From assembly GCA_036250195.1 (NCBI GenBank), contig JAVHZZ010000002.1, positions 364,038,124 through 364,102,123 on the forward strand: a DNA stretch of 64,000 nt. Reading direction: 5' to 3'. The DNA comes from Mixophyes australis (taxonomy: Eukaryota; Chordata; Amphibia; Anura; Limnodynastidae). Numbering within the stretch: position 1 is the first letter of the stretch; every line of letters starts with the position of its first letter. A model generated the notes under the pieces. The model ran no database searches and was not told the origin of the DNA. It was given only the letters and a program-made list of their open reading frames with translations. Of this stretch, positions 54,718 to 64,000 are shown one piece after another. A program made the translations under genes and the position numbers.

Positions 54718-55760
54718 ACTTCGCCACCTGGTCTGTAGGGGGGAAGGAGGAACGGAGGGATGTTCTTCCTGCACAGTTTATCTTAGTTTCCTCCTTATCT
54801 TCAGTAACCAGCTGTTAGTGACCATTCCTACTGGTGTCACCTTGCCACCAGATAGTCGCCGACTGTGAATGCCAACTGTGCAATAGTTGTAGGAGAATTT
54901 GACTGCCACCACAAGGCTCTTTTGCGGCACCTAGAACTGCATACTTCTGGGGTATCTGGTATAGCTGCTGTAATGCCTCTTTGTTGTGGGCTGGCTGGAA
55001 CCTCCTGACCACATACTATGGATCAGCACTGCTAGGTAGCAGGAAAAGCATTGACATTGAGACACTGGGTTCAACACAAGGCAGCCGTAGAACAGATTAG
55101 AGTGTAAGCTCTTATCTGTTGGTCACAGGATATAGCAGGTAATAGTCACAGCCAGAATCTTCAAGCAATGATGGTTTATTGCTCAAGAGTCCTGACAAGG
55201 ACTTTTACACACCAGGCTGTGGTACTAGTGATCATTCAGAAGTTCAGATGAAAAAATGATACATTACATGGTCAAACAGTCCTCCTTTTATACAGATTTA
55301 CACACATACCCTGGCAGGTGGTAATCCAGCCCCCCTGATTCTAGTTGGCACCAAAACATCTGATATTACGTCAGATAATTTAACATCAGGATGAGATACA
55401 TCCTGTATTCTTGTATTTAACACAATTTAACTTACAAATGTCAGTCTGTAAGTTCCTAAAACTTGCTGTGATTTCCTGCATCCTGTCTTAGAGACATAGG
55501 CAAGTTCAATTATAGCCTCCTGTTCCTTCAGGTTATAGAATGTGTTGGACACTCACACATCAAAAGGTCTAATTAACATGAGATTAACATGGGGTCTTTT
55601 CTCCAGACATTTGCAAAAAACATATTTCATTCACACACATGGCTATTGCATCAGAAATTAATACATGAATATGAAAATAAATACATTTATACTCCCAACA
55701 CCCAGCTCAGGGACTTAGGCCTTTCTGGCGCTGTGCACCGGTTACTAACAGGCACCACAG
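54718..55760 (-). mobile_element. Possible LTR in minus orientation
   Basis: The left boundary TGTGACCGGATGG would be the LTR 3' end. On the minus strand a TATAAAAGG box (near 55283-55297) precedes an AATAAA (near 55170) by about 115 bases, the expected order of promoter and polyadenylation signal in an LTR. The right end near GGCGCTGTGCACCGG-ACAGCGCCC (55729-55765) is GC-rich. No target duplication was found. Confidence 0.45.
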
Positions 55761-55865
55761 CGCCCATACATTAAATATTTACATTTAAATTAATAAATAT
55801 ACCCTATAATACATCTTTAATCCTTTAGTGCTGTGGTTTAACCCATTCGATGCTCCTCCAGCCAC

Positions 55866-56035
55866 AGGTATATTTACTAAACTGCGGGTTGGAAAAAGTG
55901 GAGATGTTGCCTATAGCAACCAATCAGATTCTAACTGTCATTTATTTAGTACATTTTACAAAATGACAGCTGGAATCTGATTGGTTGACATACACATCTC
56001 CACTTTTTCAAATCCACAGTTTAGTAAATATACCC
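55866..56035. mobile_element. Fold-back MITE, copy D
   Basis: GGTATATTTACTAAACTGCG and its inverse CAGTTTAGTAAATATACC bound the element. The inner arms hold GTTGCCTATAGCAACCAATC and GATTCTAACTGTCATTTATT. The right arm has lost several bases (TTGGTTGACATACACATC). Confidence 0.85.
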
Positions 56036-58157
56036 CAAACTATTTTCACATTTACTCTCCAGTAAACAACAAAAATAAAGAAGTCCCTTTTAAAATGAAG
56101 CTCTTAATTTTCGCTTATGTTTACTTGTGTAAAACTGCTACGGCCATACCACTTATATTTTAAAATATTTCTTTTATATATTTTTTAATTATTAAAAATG
56201 TAATTTTAATTTTACTTTTTTTTTTTTCACGTGGAACTGAAAGCAAAAGTCAGTGCTTTCAGTTTCACTGTGCATGCCTAAACCTGCAAGCTATGTTATG
56301 AATGCGCAATTCCACTAAGACTTCCCCGGCAAAGTGGTAAGACTACTCTACCCATCTAAGACTACTAACGCTGCCGGGCAGCTGAGTATCACTAAGCTGC
56401 CATGGCAGTATTGTCGAAGTCGTATAATTGGATGAACGAAAGTTTATTGGTTAATATTGTTTTATCGTATGATTGCACTCAGTATGCCACGCTACACGTG
56501 GCATATTGCGATCGCACGGTAAAATACGCACGCACACACTCGCACTACAACATTTCGTTATTTATATATTTCATATTTATAATGATTCCAATCCACAGTG
56601 ATTTATGAGCAGATAGTATTTAGTTTATTATTAGTTTATATATTATGATTATATGTACACTTTAGTGTTATTTAAGGTTCAGGTTATAGGAAATGTGTCA
56701 TGTCTGATATAATTTTAATCCCCTATTCATCAGCAGTTGTCCGGTTATTTTGCCGTAAAGATCGCACTTTGCATACTCTAGTTAGTAATGTTAGGGAATA
56801 AATACTTAAAGTTATATTGACTGTGATGTGTAAATAGACTAGCTTAAACTGGTTTCTGGGTGGGAGAATCATCTGGAATGTTGACCCTCAGCCTTAGAGG
56901 GGGTTGTTTGAACTAGCCTATGACCTGTTTACACTGGACCCACCTGAAGTCTGGACCTATAGAAGCAAGCCACTTCATCTGCAATGTTCTTTCTGTAACA
57001 CTGAATGTATATAATCATAGCTGTGCTCCCACTGGCTTCAGTCATTCTCTGACCACAGTATTCTGGAGTGAAATACTGTCTTCTGATACCAGTGGGAGTG
57101 CAGCTAGCGCAAGCTAACGCAGCGGTATGTATTTATCTTTTAGTATTGGCTGTACTGTATTATAATCATGTATTGAATTGTTAAATTTTGCATCTGCTAA
57201 AAAAAATTACTTTGTGCTTCGGATACACAATACAATCGCTTATGCAATGCTTATTTGAAAACGATAGAATTACTTTAATAGTATATTTACTTGGTAAATT
57301 ATGGCACTAAGAGATTTTCTATCGCTGCAATAAGCAGCAGAAAACCAACCCTATGAGCATTTGTTAAAAAACAGACGCCAGAGATGAGAGAGTGCAGAGT
57401 TTTTTTTGAGAACCTGTGCCTTCTTTTTAGAATCACTTGCTTATCTGTTCCAGAACTATTGCTTCAATGTGACATGTGGACAAGCATATAAGCAAAGCTC
57501 CTCTGAAATATCTCCAAAAACTTCTCCTGTTTGTTTCCAGGTCACTAAGCAGGCCTTCAACATTGACATCTCTTTTGTAAGTAACATACTTTCTAATCCA
57601 CAGACTAAAAGTCAATTCATGGTTTTTATTTTAAGTGCTTTGATCTTGTATACTGTATTTTAAATGTAGAATATGCAGCCAAGAAAGCACTAAAAAGAGA
57701 GTGTAGAGATCGAAGGCCTATATCTTATCGTTCTCAAACTAAACTAATAGCCCATTAGGGAGGCTTATCAATCTGCCTTACCATCAATGGAAACTCAGAG
57801 ATCCGTGCATAGATTACTGAAGAACTCACTTCAGACTTCCCCATCCTAATCCCTCTATTACTTTCCCACACCTTTAACCCTGTTGTTTGGGCACCTCATT
57901 CCCTTATAATATCCTGGCTCACCCTCTGATTTTCTTTGGTATTTCTGGTGGGTGGATTAAGTCTGCATCTGGGCTAAGGAGGCTTCAAGTCCCAAAGATT
58001 TTCCATTTGTTTATACTGTTATTAATGCTGTTGCAGTCATACCAGCATGTTATATTGATTGAAACTTTAATAAAATAAAACTTTAATAAAATAAAGAGAT
58101 TATACAAAAAAAGAACATAATCTGAATTAAATATTTATGCCAATTTTAGAGTCTAAT
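56036..58157. other. No gene; weak LTR-like segment
   Basis: Positions 56825-57120 contain a TATATAAT (57006) and a GAGTGAAATACTG segment, with an inverted CCCACTGG...CCAGTGGG pair (57030, 57088). This could be an old LTR, but no ends were found. The rest is unassigned. Confidence 0.3.
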
Positions 58158-58290
58158 GCAGGGGTTGGCAACCTTTTCTTATCAGCGTGTCGGCTAAAAT
58201 CTAGCCAAGCCCAGGTGTGCCAGTTCAGTGTGTGTGTGTATGTATGTATGTATGTATGTATGTATGTATGTATGTATGTATGTATGTGTA

Positions 58291-58345
<55 letters not shown>
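58158..58345. repeat. Element start CAGGGGTTGGCAACC leading to (TATG)n and (TA)n
   Basis: CAGGGGTTGGCAACCTTTT at 58160-58178 is a common hAT-like terminus. It is followed by GTGTG, about eleven TATG units (58238-58287) and a TA run (58301-58345). Confidence 0.75.
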
Positions 58346-58399
58346 TTAATTATGTATTTTATGATGCCAATATCATAATATTAATAGTAATGGGACCAA

Positions 58400-58800
58400 C
58401 AAATAAATGTTCATGTTATGCCACACAGTGGTGTCCCAGTTCAAGTTATGTCACATAGTGTGCCCCCAATTCATTATATGCCAAATAGCTGTGCTCCCAA
58501 TTCATGTTCTGACAATTAGATGTGCCCCCAATTCATAGTATGCCACATAGATGTGCCCTTTAATTCATAATATGCCACATAGATGTGCTCCCAATTCATA
58601 GTATGCTGCCTAGATGTGCCCCTCAGTCCATAATATGCCACATAGATGTGCCCCCAATTCATAGCATGCCACATAGATGTGTCCCTCAGTTCATAATATG
58701 CCACAGAGTTTTGCCCCAATTCACAGTATGCTACAAAGATGTGCCCCTCAATTCAAAATATGCCACTTAGATGTGCCCCTCAATTTAAAGTGTTCTTCAT
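58400..58800. repeat. 31-32-bp tandem repeat, about 13 copies
   Basis: Units read like TGTGCCCCCAATTCATAGTA, then TGCCACATAGA. Starts at 58521, 58552, 58584, 58615 and 58647 give the period. Together with the terminus at 58160 this looks like a non-autonomous transposon with an internal minisatellite. The right end may be near 58925. Confidence 0.85.
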
Positions 58801-59269
58801 ACTTGCCTTTGGAAACACGTCTTTCGTTCCAGAAACCTGGGAGCTGCTTCACTATATACTTCATTCAGTGAAATCTGTATTTTAAAAAACTGTTTATGAG
58901 GTCAACTTGCAGCCGCACACCCCAAAAAAACGCTATATATTATAATTCTATTTTACAATCTATTCAATTCTATTCTATACTATATTCTATAGCTGTCACT
59001 ATATAAATAACTGAGGATGCTAGAGATGAAGGAAGCCTACACCCATAATTCAAAGATTAGGCACACAATACTTTGCAAGAGCATTCATTGGTAGCCAAGA
59101 GCAGGGCTTTCCTACCTCATTTTCTTTACATGCTCTGTGCCGTAATGCTGCCCTTCGGAATCAAGCCAGATGTAAATATTTATGTGGGAGGGAGGAAAAA
59201 TCATTGTGCCGGCGTAAAGAGGACTGATTGAGACTTGCAACAGAGGCTGTCCCCAAGAAGTGCTGTACT
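58801..59269. other. No recognisable gene
   Basis: Probable right part of the preceding element to about 58930, then unassigned. A small ATTCTAT/ATACTAT cluster lies at 58947-58991. Confidence 0.4.
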
Positions 59270-59503
59270 CACTCTGACGTCAGGGCTGCGTTCCAGCTGG
59301 TAACAGGCACCCAGGGTGCGCTGCTTTTTAAATTAAATTATTGCTGTCTCCTGAGTGCTCTTGGACCATTTCTCCTATCTCTGTGCTATCAATTCATGAC
59401 CCTGGGTGTCTCCGAGTACCTGTGAGTGCGTCCAACTCTACAGGAAAGGCCGCTGCTATTAGTGAAGTCCTCTCCTGCTACTTCTAAAAACTTATGACAG
59501 TTA
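59270..59503 (+). mobile_element. 3' fragment of a gypsy-like LTR
   Basis: TCTCCGAGTACCTGTGAGTG, CGTCCAACTCTACAGG and GGCCGCTGCTATTAGTGAAG match the 3' part of the LTR at 49655-51856, and the fragment ends TTATGACA. The 5' part is missing or too diverged. Confidence 0.65.
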
Positions 59504-60112
59504 CTAGGAAGCCGGAACATCGCAATGGATTATGTCCTGGAACCAGTGGTGTAATAGCAATTTGACCTTCCATTGTTTTGCTATTAGTTGTTAGCTGACT
59601 CTCATTGCTCTCTCCACCACCATTTTTGTTTAAATAAAAACTGACCTTTTGCCAAATTTACATTGGTGTCCATGTGGTTATTTATTTATTCAATTACAGT
59701 AATAGTAGTCTGAACGTGCGAAGGAGGTATAGGTGCAATGAAAGGCAGATATCAACATTATTCAGTTTATTATTTTTTGAACTGAAGCAATAATGCCCCT
59801 GTTACATTTGCTTTGCCTGGTGAAATCTTAAAGAATTCTACCAGTTTTATATACATCTCACATTGGGGCAGTGCTCTGTTAGAAACATTGAGTAAAATGC
59901 AGTTGAAATGACGGTTTAACCAATATATCCGTATCCACATGTATTAACCTATGTAAATATAAAGAGAATTAAGCTTTTCTGTGAAGTGTAAATTATGTTC
60001 ATTATTCACTGAATATGTACAGAATGTTTACACTTTTGTTGTAAATAGTGTAGGTTTTCTAAAACCCAAGTTACATCTTACATCTTATCTTTAAAATAAA
60101 TATAAAAGGGAT
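59504..60112. other. No recognisable feature
   Basis: Unassigned. Confidence 0.4.
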
Positions 60113-60116
60113 TTAG

Positions 60117-60290
60117 GGGTATATTTACTAAACTGCAGGTTTGAAAAAGTGAAAATGTTGCCTATAGCAACCAATCAGATTCTAGTTATCATTTATTTAG
60201 TACATTCCACAAAATGACAGCTAGAATCTGATTGGTTGCTATTAGCAACATCACCACTTTTTCAAACCTGCAGTGTAGTAAATATGCCTC
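60117..60290. mobile_element. Fold-back MITE, copy E, with TTAG duplication
   Basis: GGGTATATTTACTAAACTGC and CTGCAGTGTAGTAAATATGC bound ~80-bp inverted arms containing TTGCCTATAGCAACCAATCA. TTAG occurs directly on both sides (60113-60116 and 60291-60294), a 4-bp duplication close to the TTAA preference of piggyBac/Kolobok-type elements. Confidence 0.85.
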
Positions 60291-60294
60291 TTAG

Positions 60295-61560
60295 AGTCTA
60301 AATAGGTTTTAAAATCCTCTTTACCCATGTTTTTGCTAATGTCGATACAAGAACAACCTTTAAATGACTGTAACTAGTGCATATACAAGTCCAGAGACTT
60401 ACAGCTCTGGCTTTCTTGTCTCTTCTATCTGTTCTGAACATTTCTGTTGAATGCACTAAAAATAGTTCCTGCCGATCTCTGCAGATCATAGAACATAATG
60501 GCAGAGAGATTCCAAGTTCGGGAGAAAACATGACCTGGCAGTTATTTAACCTATACTGTAGTTTAAAAAAAAAAAAACGTTTCTATAACTTTCAGGGGAT
60601 TATTTGCAAACTGATGGAGCAGTGTTGAAATCCCACTAAAGGCTTCTTGTTGCATGTTTTGACACTGAGAGACATGATTTTGCATACCATGATGCTATAC
60701 CTTGAAGAGGTGCTATTTAACGTATTTGTGGGATATAACCGTGTAAGTGGGATTTAAGCATGTGAATCGGATGTAAACGTGTACCAGTAACAGCACTAAA
60801 GCAAGATTTTGCTTTGTGGATAGTATATTACAGTGGAGTTTTTTTACTGTCTAGCTTCATAATATTAGCCTACCCATAAAGCTGCTAGCACAAACAAATT
60901 AAATTAAAATTAATCTCTGTGATACTTTAAAAAAGACAACATAGATGTCTAATTAATTTATATATACATAAATGTAAGGCATATGAGCAGTACAAAATAC
61001 AAGGGTGATCCCAATTGTGATGGTAGACAATGCTATGAGGTGTCATAGCTTTGATCAATAGGGAGCTTATATAGGACCAGGGCACCAACAGTGATGTCAC
61101 TGGAAGTTTAAAGTGTCATGTTGCCCTGTGCTATATGACTGATCTCTGTTTAATCAGTAACTGTAAGCCATGAAATGCTTTATATAAGAAAATTTTACCT
61201 TTTGGACCTACATTTCCATTCCTCGTCCATCCATAAGCGCACCCTGTTTATTAAACTTAATGGGACAACCGTCCACAGGCATCCTGGAACCCACACCCCT
61301 CTGGGCTAATCGTAATGCACCACCAGTCAGCCCAGATGAGCTGTACTTGCACCGAACCTAAGCCGCCTCTTTGAAGGCACGGGTTCCAAATGACTGACTA
61401 ACATAAATGTGTGCTTTACCACTTTGCTTATCCTGTACAGTGTTCACCTGCCACTTTAAAGACTGCACCAGCCACTGAACGGCAGACCATGCCATCTTCA
61501 CTCTCCCAAGCATCTGTTACCTCCGGGGTTGAACCACAACACCAATACCATACCAAGGCC
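60295..61560. other. No recognisable gene
   Basis: Unassigned. GTGTAAGTGGGATTTAAGC and GTGAATCGGATGTAAACGTG near 60740-60780 are short repeats of GTAAACGTG type. Confidence 0.4.
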
Positions 61561-61564
61561 CATT

Positions 61565-61745
61565 GACATGTGGCACCAAGTACATCCAGAACTGTACCAC
61601 AGCCTGTACTATACCACTGCCTTCTTTCACGAGGCACCAGGTACATCCAGAGCTGAACCACAGCCCATACTATACCACTGCCTTCATTCACGAGGCACCA
61701 GGTACATCCAGAGCTGAACCACAGCCTGTACTATGCCACAGCTTG
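61565..61745. repeat. 61-bp tandem repeat, three copies
   Basis: GGCACCARGTACATCCAGA recurs at 61571, 61632 and 61693 with CTGAACCACAGCC-TACTATACCACTGCC between. Diverged relatives (CCTCCGGGGTTGAACCACAAC) at 61518 and 61889 suggest a larger, older array spanning about 61510-61930. Confidence 0.8.
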
Positions 61746-63625
61746 ATTTCTTTGCTGGCTCAATAATCCCTCTGGGCTATCACAACATCACGCCAGTACC
61801 ATACTTTGGCCATATCTCCTTGTTGGCCCAACATACCACAGCACCCGTACCATTCATTGGCCTTCGCTCCCTAGTGTACCAACATACCTCCGGGGTTGAA
61901 CCACAACACTCGTACCATACCACGAACCCATGCTCCAATCAGCTCCTCATACTACCGGCCTGCACCTACAATCCATTGTCAGCACTGGTCCCTGCATACT
62001 TTGGCCATTTGTACCAAAGCATGAAATTCTGTACCTTTAGCATGTAGCGAACACTTGCACCAGGACTCGGGAATGGGAGGGAGGGATTGCTGTCCTGAAT
62101 CAAGAGAGTGATCTAACTCCACCCCCATTCTTTTTAAACTGATCCCTTGTCCCTTCCTCCTCATGACACTTATTTGTACATTACCACACCTACTCTTTTT
62201 GTTAACCCATAGTAATCCAAAAATGGTTATGTCCCCAAACAACATCTTTTAATTTCCCTCGGACTTAATTCATCCCTCAGTTCTAATTCACAGACTTTGA
62301 ATTCAGCGTAATGAAAATTTATAAATAAAGTTCGGAACAGCATTCCGTATGCGTTGCCTGAATGGCAACGCAAGATTGGAACTTGAAGATTGTGTCATCG
62401 GACCTTCGCACCTCTGCTAATCAGCCTCTTCCATTGCTAAACTGTATTTGCAATGAAAAATCTCTACACATGACATAATGTGAACCCATCATCTACACAA
62501 AGTAGAGGTGGTCATCATGTGGAAAAAGAAAGACATTTTTTTGCGGGAGGATTTAGGCGCCTAAGTAAACAAAATCTATTTAATTGTATTAATGCAAACT
62601 TTAAGACTAATATATAAATAACTAAAGCAGCTGTCAGGTGAGGGGTCTTGACAATTCCCTCCAAAGATGAGAAAATTTATATTCTGAAGGAATTGACTTA
62701 ATTAGTAGATAGATACTTCTTTAAAATGCATAAAAATAACATAATCATCATATATTCCGAGAAACCTAGTACTTATGTATATGCTACAGCAGGCAGAAGT
62801 TATTATCAGCACCAATATATGCTTAATATTAATATCAATATAATGAGAAAAGGCATCTAAATCATCCCACCGAATCCAACTGAGTTTTAGCACATTTTCA
62901 AAATGCTGAATCCCATTCAGTGTGGAGGTAGATGTCAGAAGGTCTCAAATATGCAGTGCAATTCCGTGGTCATGCATCCGGGTCCAGGCAGTAGTGTAAG
63001 TGTTGAAATTAAATCCAAGCAATACATATAGAAGAGGTACGATTACATCAGATAACGTACATCACTTTTGTGGCTTGGTCTTTTGATATAACTGTCAGGC
63101 CTCTATATGTTCGTTTGCAGCTCTACAAATATGACAATTGGAGGAATCAGAGATATCAAAGAGTCTGTTTCTTCAACTCAGCTGGTTCTTTACCTCAATG
63201 TGTTTTGTCTTCTTTATCAACAGTGTATAGAAATAGCTGTGTTCTATATTTGCATATATTTTTGTATATACCCCACCTCAGGGCTTATACTCTTCCCAAA
63301 CTAGTTTAGTTAACTGGCAGCTCACATATAAATACATATAAAATTACAGATTAGTTTAGCCAGAACATTATTAATAAAAATTAGGCTAAAGTCAATTCTT
63401 TGATGTTTTAAAATCTGTAACTCAATAGTCAATTAAAATTCCAATGAGACAAGGAAAGCGCTATATTGCATTTAACCATTGTCATTTTCAACACTCCCAC
63501 TCAAATTAGTGGCTTGCGTGAAGATCATTTGTATAATTAACATAAAGAATAAATACAATTATGCAATTTATATGTATAATAAAACAACTTACATCTTTTA
63601 TCATTTGGAAAATAACAAGACACAA
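61746..63625. other. No recognisable gene
   Basis: The first part continues the degenerate ACCATAC/TTGGCC-rich array. Positions 62260-63620 are unassigned AT-rich sequence. Confidence 0.4.
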
Positions 63626-63850
63626 AGGGGCATATTCAATTGACGGCGGGATCGCTGAAAATCCCGTGCTCCAAAAATATTACAGTTAATCCTGCGCGTA
63701 AATACTGTTAACATGGTAATTTACTCGCTGGATTTCAGCTCGCAGCTCAGGGAGCCGCGAGCTGAAATCCAGCGAGATATTACCGTATTAACGGTAATAT
63801 CTTTCGAGCGCAGGATTTTCGGTGATCTCGCCGTCAATTGAATACCCCCC
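63626..63850. mobile_element. Fold-back MITE with GGGG-TATTCAATTGACGGCG ends
   Basis: GGGGCATATTCAATTGACGG at the left is inverted in CCGTCAATTGAATACCCCCC at the right. An internal hairpin (CGCTGGATTTCAGCTCGC and GCGAGCTGAAATCCAGCG, 63727-63775) and TTACCGTATTAACGGTAA add further symmetry. AAAG-like bases flank both sides. It has no coding capacity. Confidence 0.85.
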
Positions 63851-63909
63851 AAAGAAAGAAAAATGTTTATGTACTGTTTGCCTAAAAAGAGACAAACAGC
63901 ATTATATGT

Positions 63910-63911
<2 letters not shown>

Positions 63912-63943
<32 letters not shown>
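63912..63943. repeat. (TA)n microsatellite
   Basis: A pure TA run. Confidence 0.95.
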
Positions 63944-63949
<6 letters not shown>

Positions 63950-63952
63950 ATC

Positions 63953-64000
63953 ATACATGCCAACCTTTTGAAGCTGGCTTCCTGGAGCTGGGGGAGAAGA
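63953..64000. mobile_element. Start of a hAT-like element, cut by the window edge
   Basis: CATACATGCCAACCTTTTG with CTTCCTGGAGCTGGGGGAGA resembles the terminus of the element at 8319-8645. Only about 48 bases are visible. Confidence 0.4.

Noticed and set aside
58137..58770. Cys/Tyr/Val-rich small peptides
   Set aside because: Translation of (TATG)n, (TA)n and the 31-bp array.
61428..62245. Minus- and plus-strand frames over the 61-bp repeat
   Set aside because: Repeat-derived, without recognisable domains.
1..64000. CRISPR arrays, bacterial operons, tRNA or rRNA genes
   Set aside because: None seen; the tandem repeats lack the conserved-repeat/unique-spacer pattern, and the base composition and element types are those of a vertebrate nuclear genome.

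Overview
This window looks like transposon-dense intergenic or intronic DNA from a vertebrate, most likely an anuran amphibian. The evidence is the mix of mobile elements: Penelope-like elements (PLEs) with GIY-YIG domains, a chromodomain-type Ty3/gypsy element, an L1/Tx1-like LINE, a Tc1-like transposon, hAT-type non-autonomous elements, fold-back MITEs and long (TA)n tracts. That assignment is inferred from family knowledge; no host gene is identified with confidence. The only host-gene candidates are a possible promoter with a first exon (37260-37528, +) and a possible terminal coding exon (41134-41331, -).

Layout, left half. A short tandem array is split by a PLE (740-7273). That PLE carries an almost intact reverse transcriptase/GIY-YIG reading frame (895-3399, one in-frame stop). 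A 1.9-kb solo LTR (3877-5811, target duplication GTGGG) and a hAT-type element (5823-6202, 8-bp duplication) interrupt the PLE. Next come a copia protease scrap, a hAT-like element containing a perfect 62-bp inverted repeat (8319-8645), PLE 3'-end debris (about 12590-13090), Helitron-like elements, a truncated gypsy integrase plus chromodomain with its 3' LTR (18377-20252, -), and a decayed LINE (about 22600-26740, -). A second, inactivated PLE follows (about 28130-31370, -).

Layout, right half. It holds solo LTRs (35693-36263, 47368-47946, 49655-51856), five copies of one fold-back MITE family, two Helitron-like copies carrying CTCF-like motifs (one of them in the left half), a Tc1-like remnant (42998-43577) and several minisatellites. 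The solo LTR at 49655-51856 (duplication ATAAC) is interrupted by a 1.48-kb DNA transposon (50008-51490). That transposon has about 110-bp terminal inverted repeats, a TTA target duplication and a broken gene for a protein family I know only as uncharacterised. It is the best candidate for an undescribed system in the window.

The second theme is hammerhead-ribozyme-like motifs in PLE ends (6502-6536 +, 12593-12635 -, 28812-28856 -, and an inverted pair at 34401-34484). Several copies replace the essential C3-G8 core pair with U3-A8. Nested insertions and exact target duplications give a readable order of insertion events. All positions were read by eye, so element boundaries without stated duplications are approximate.
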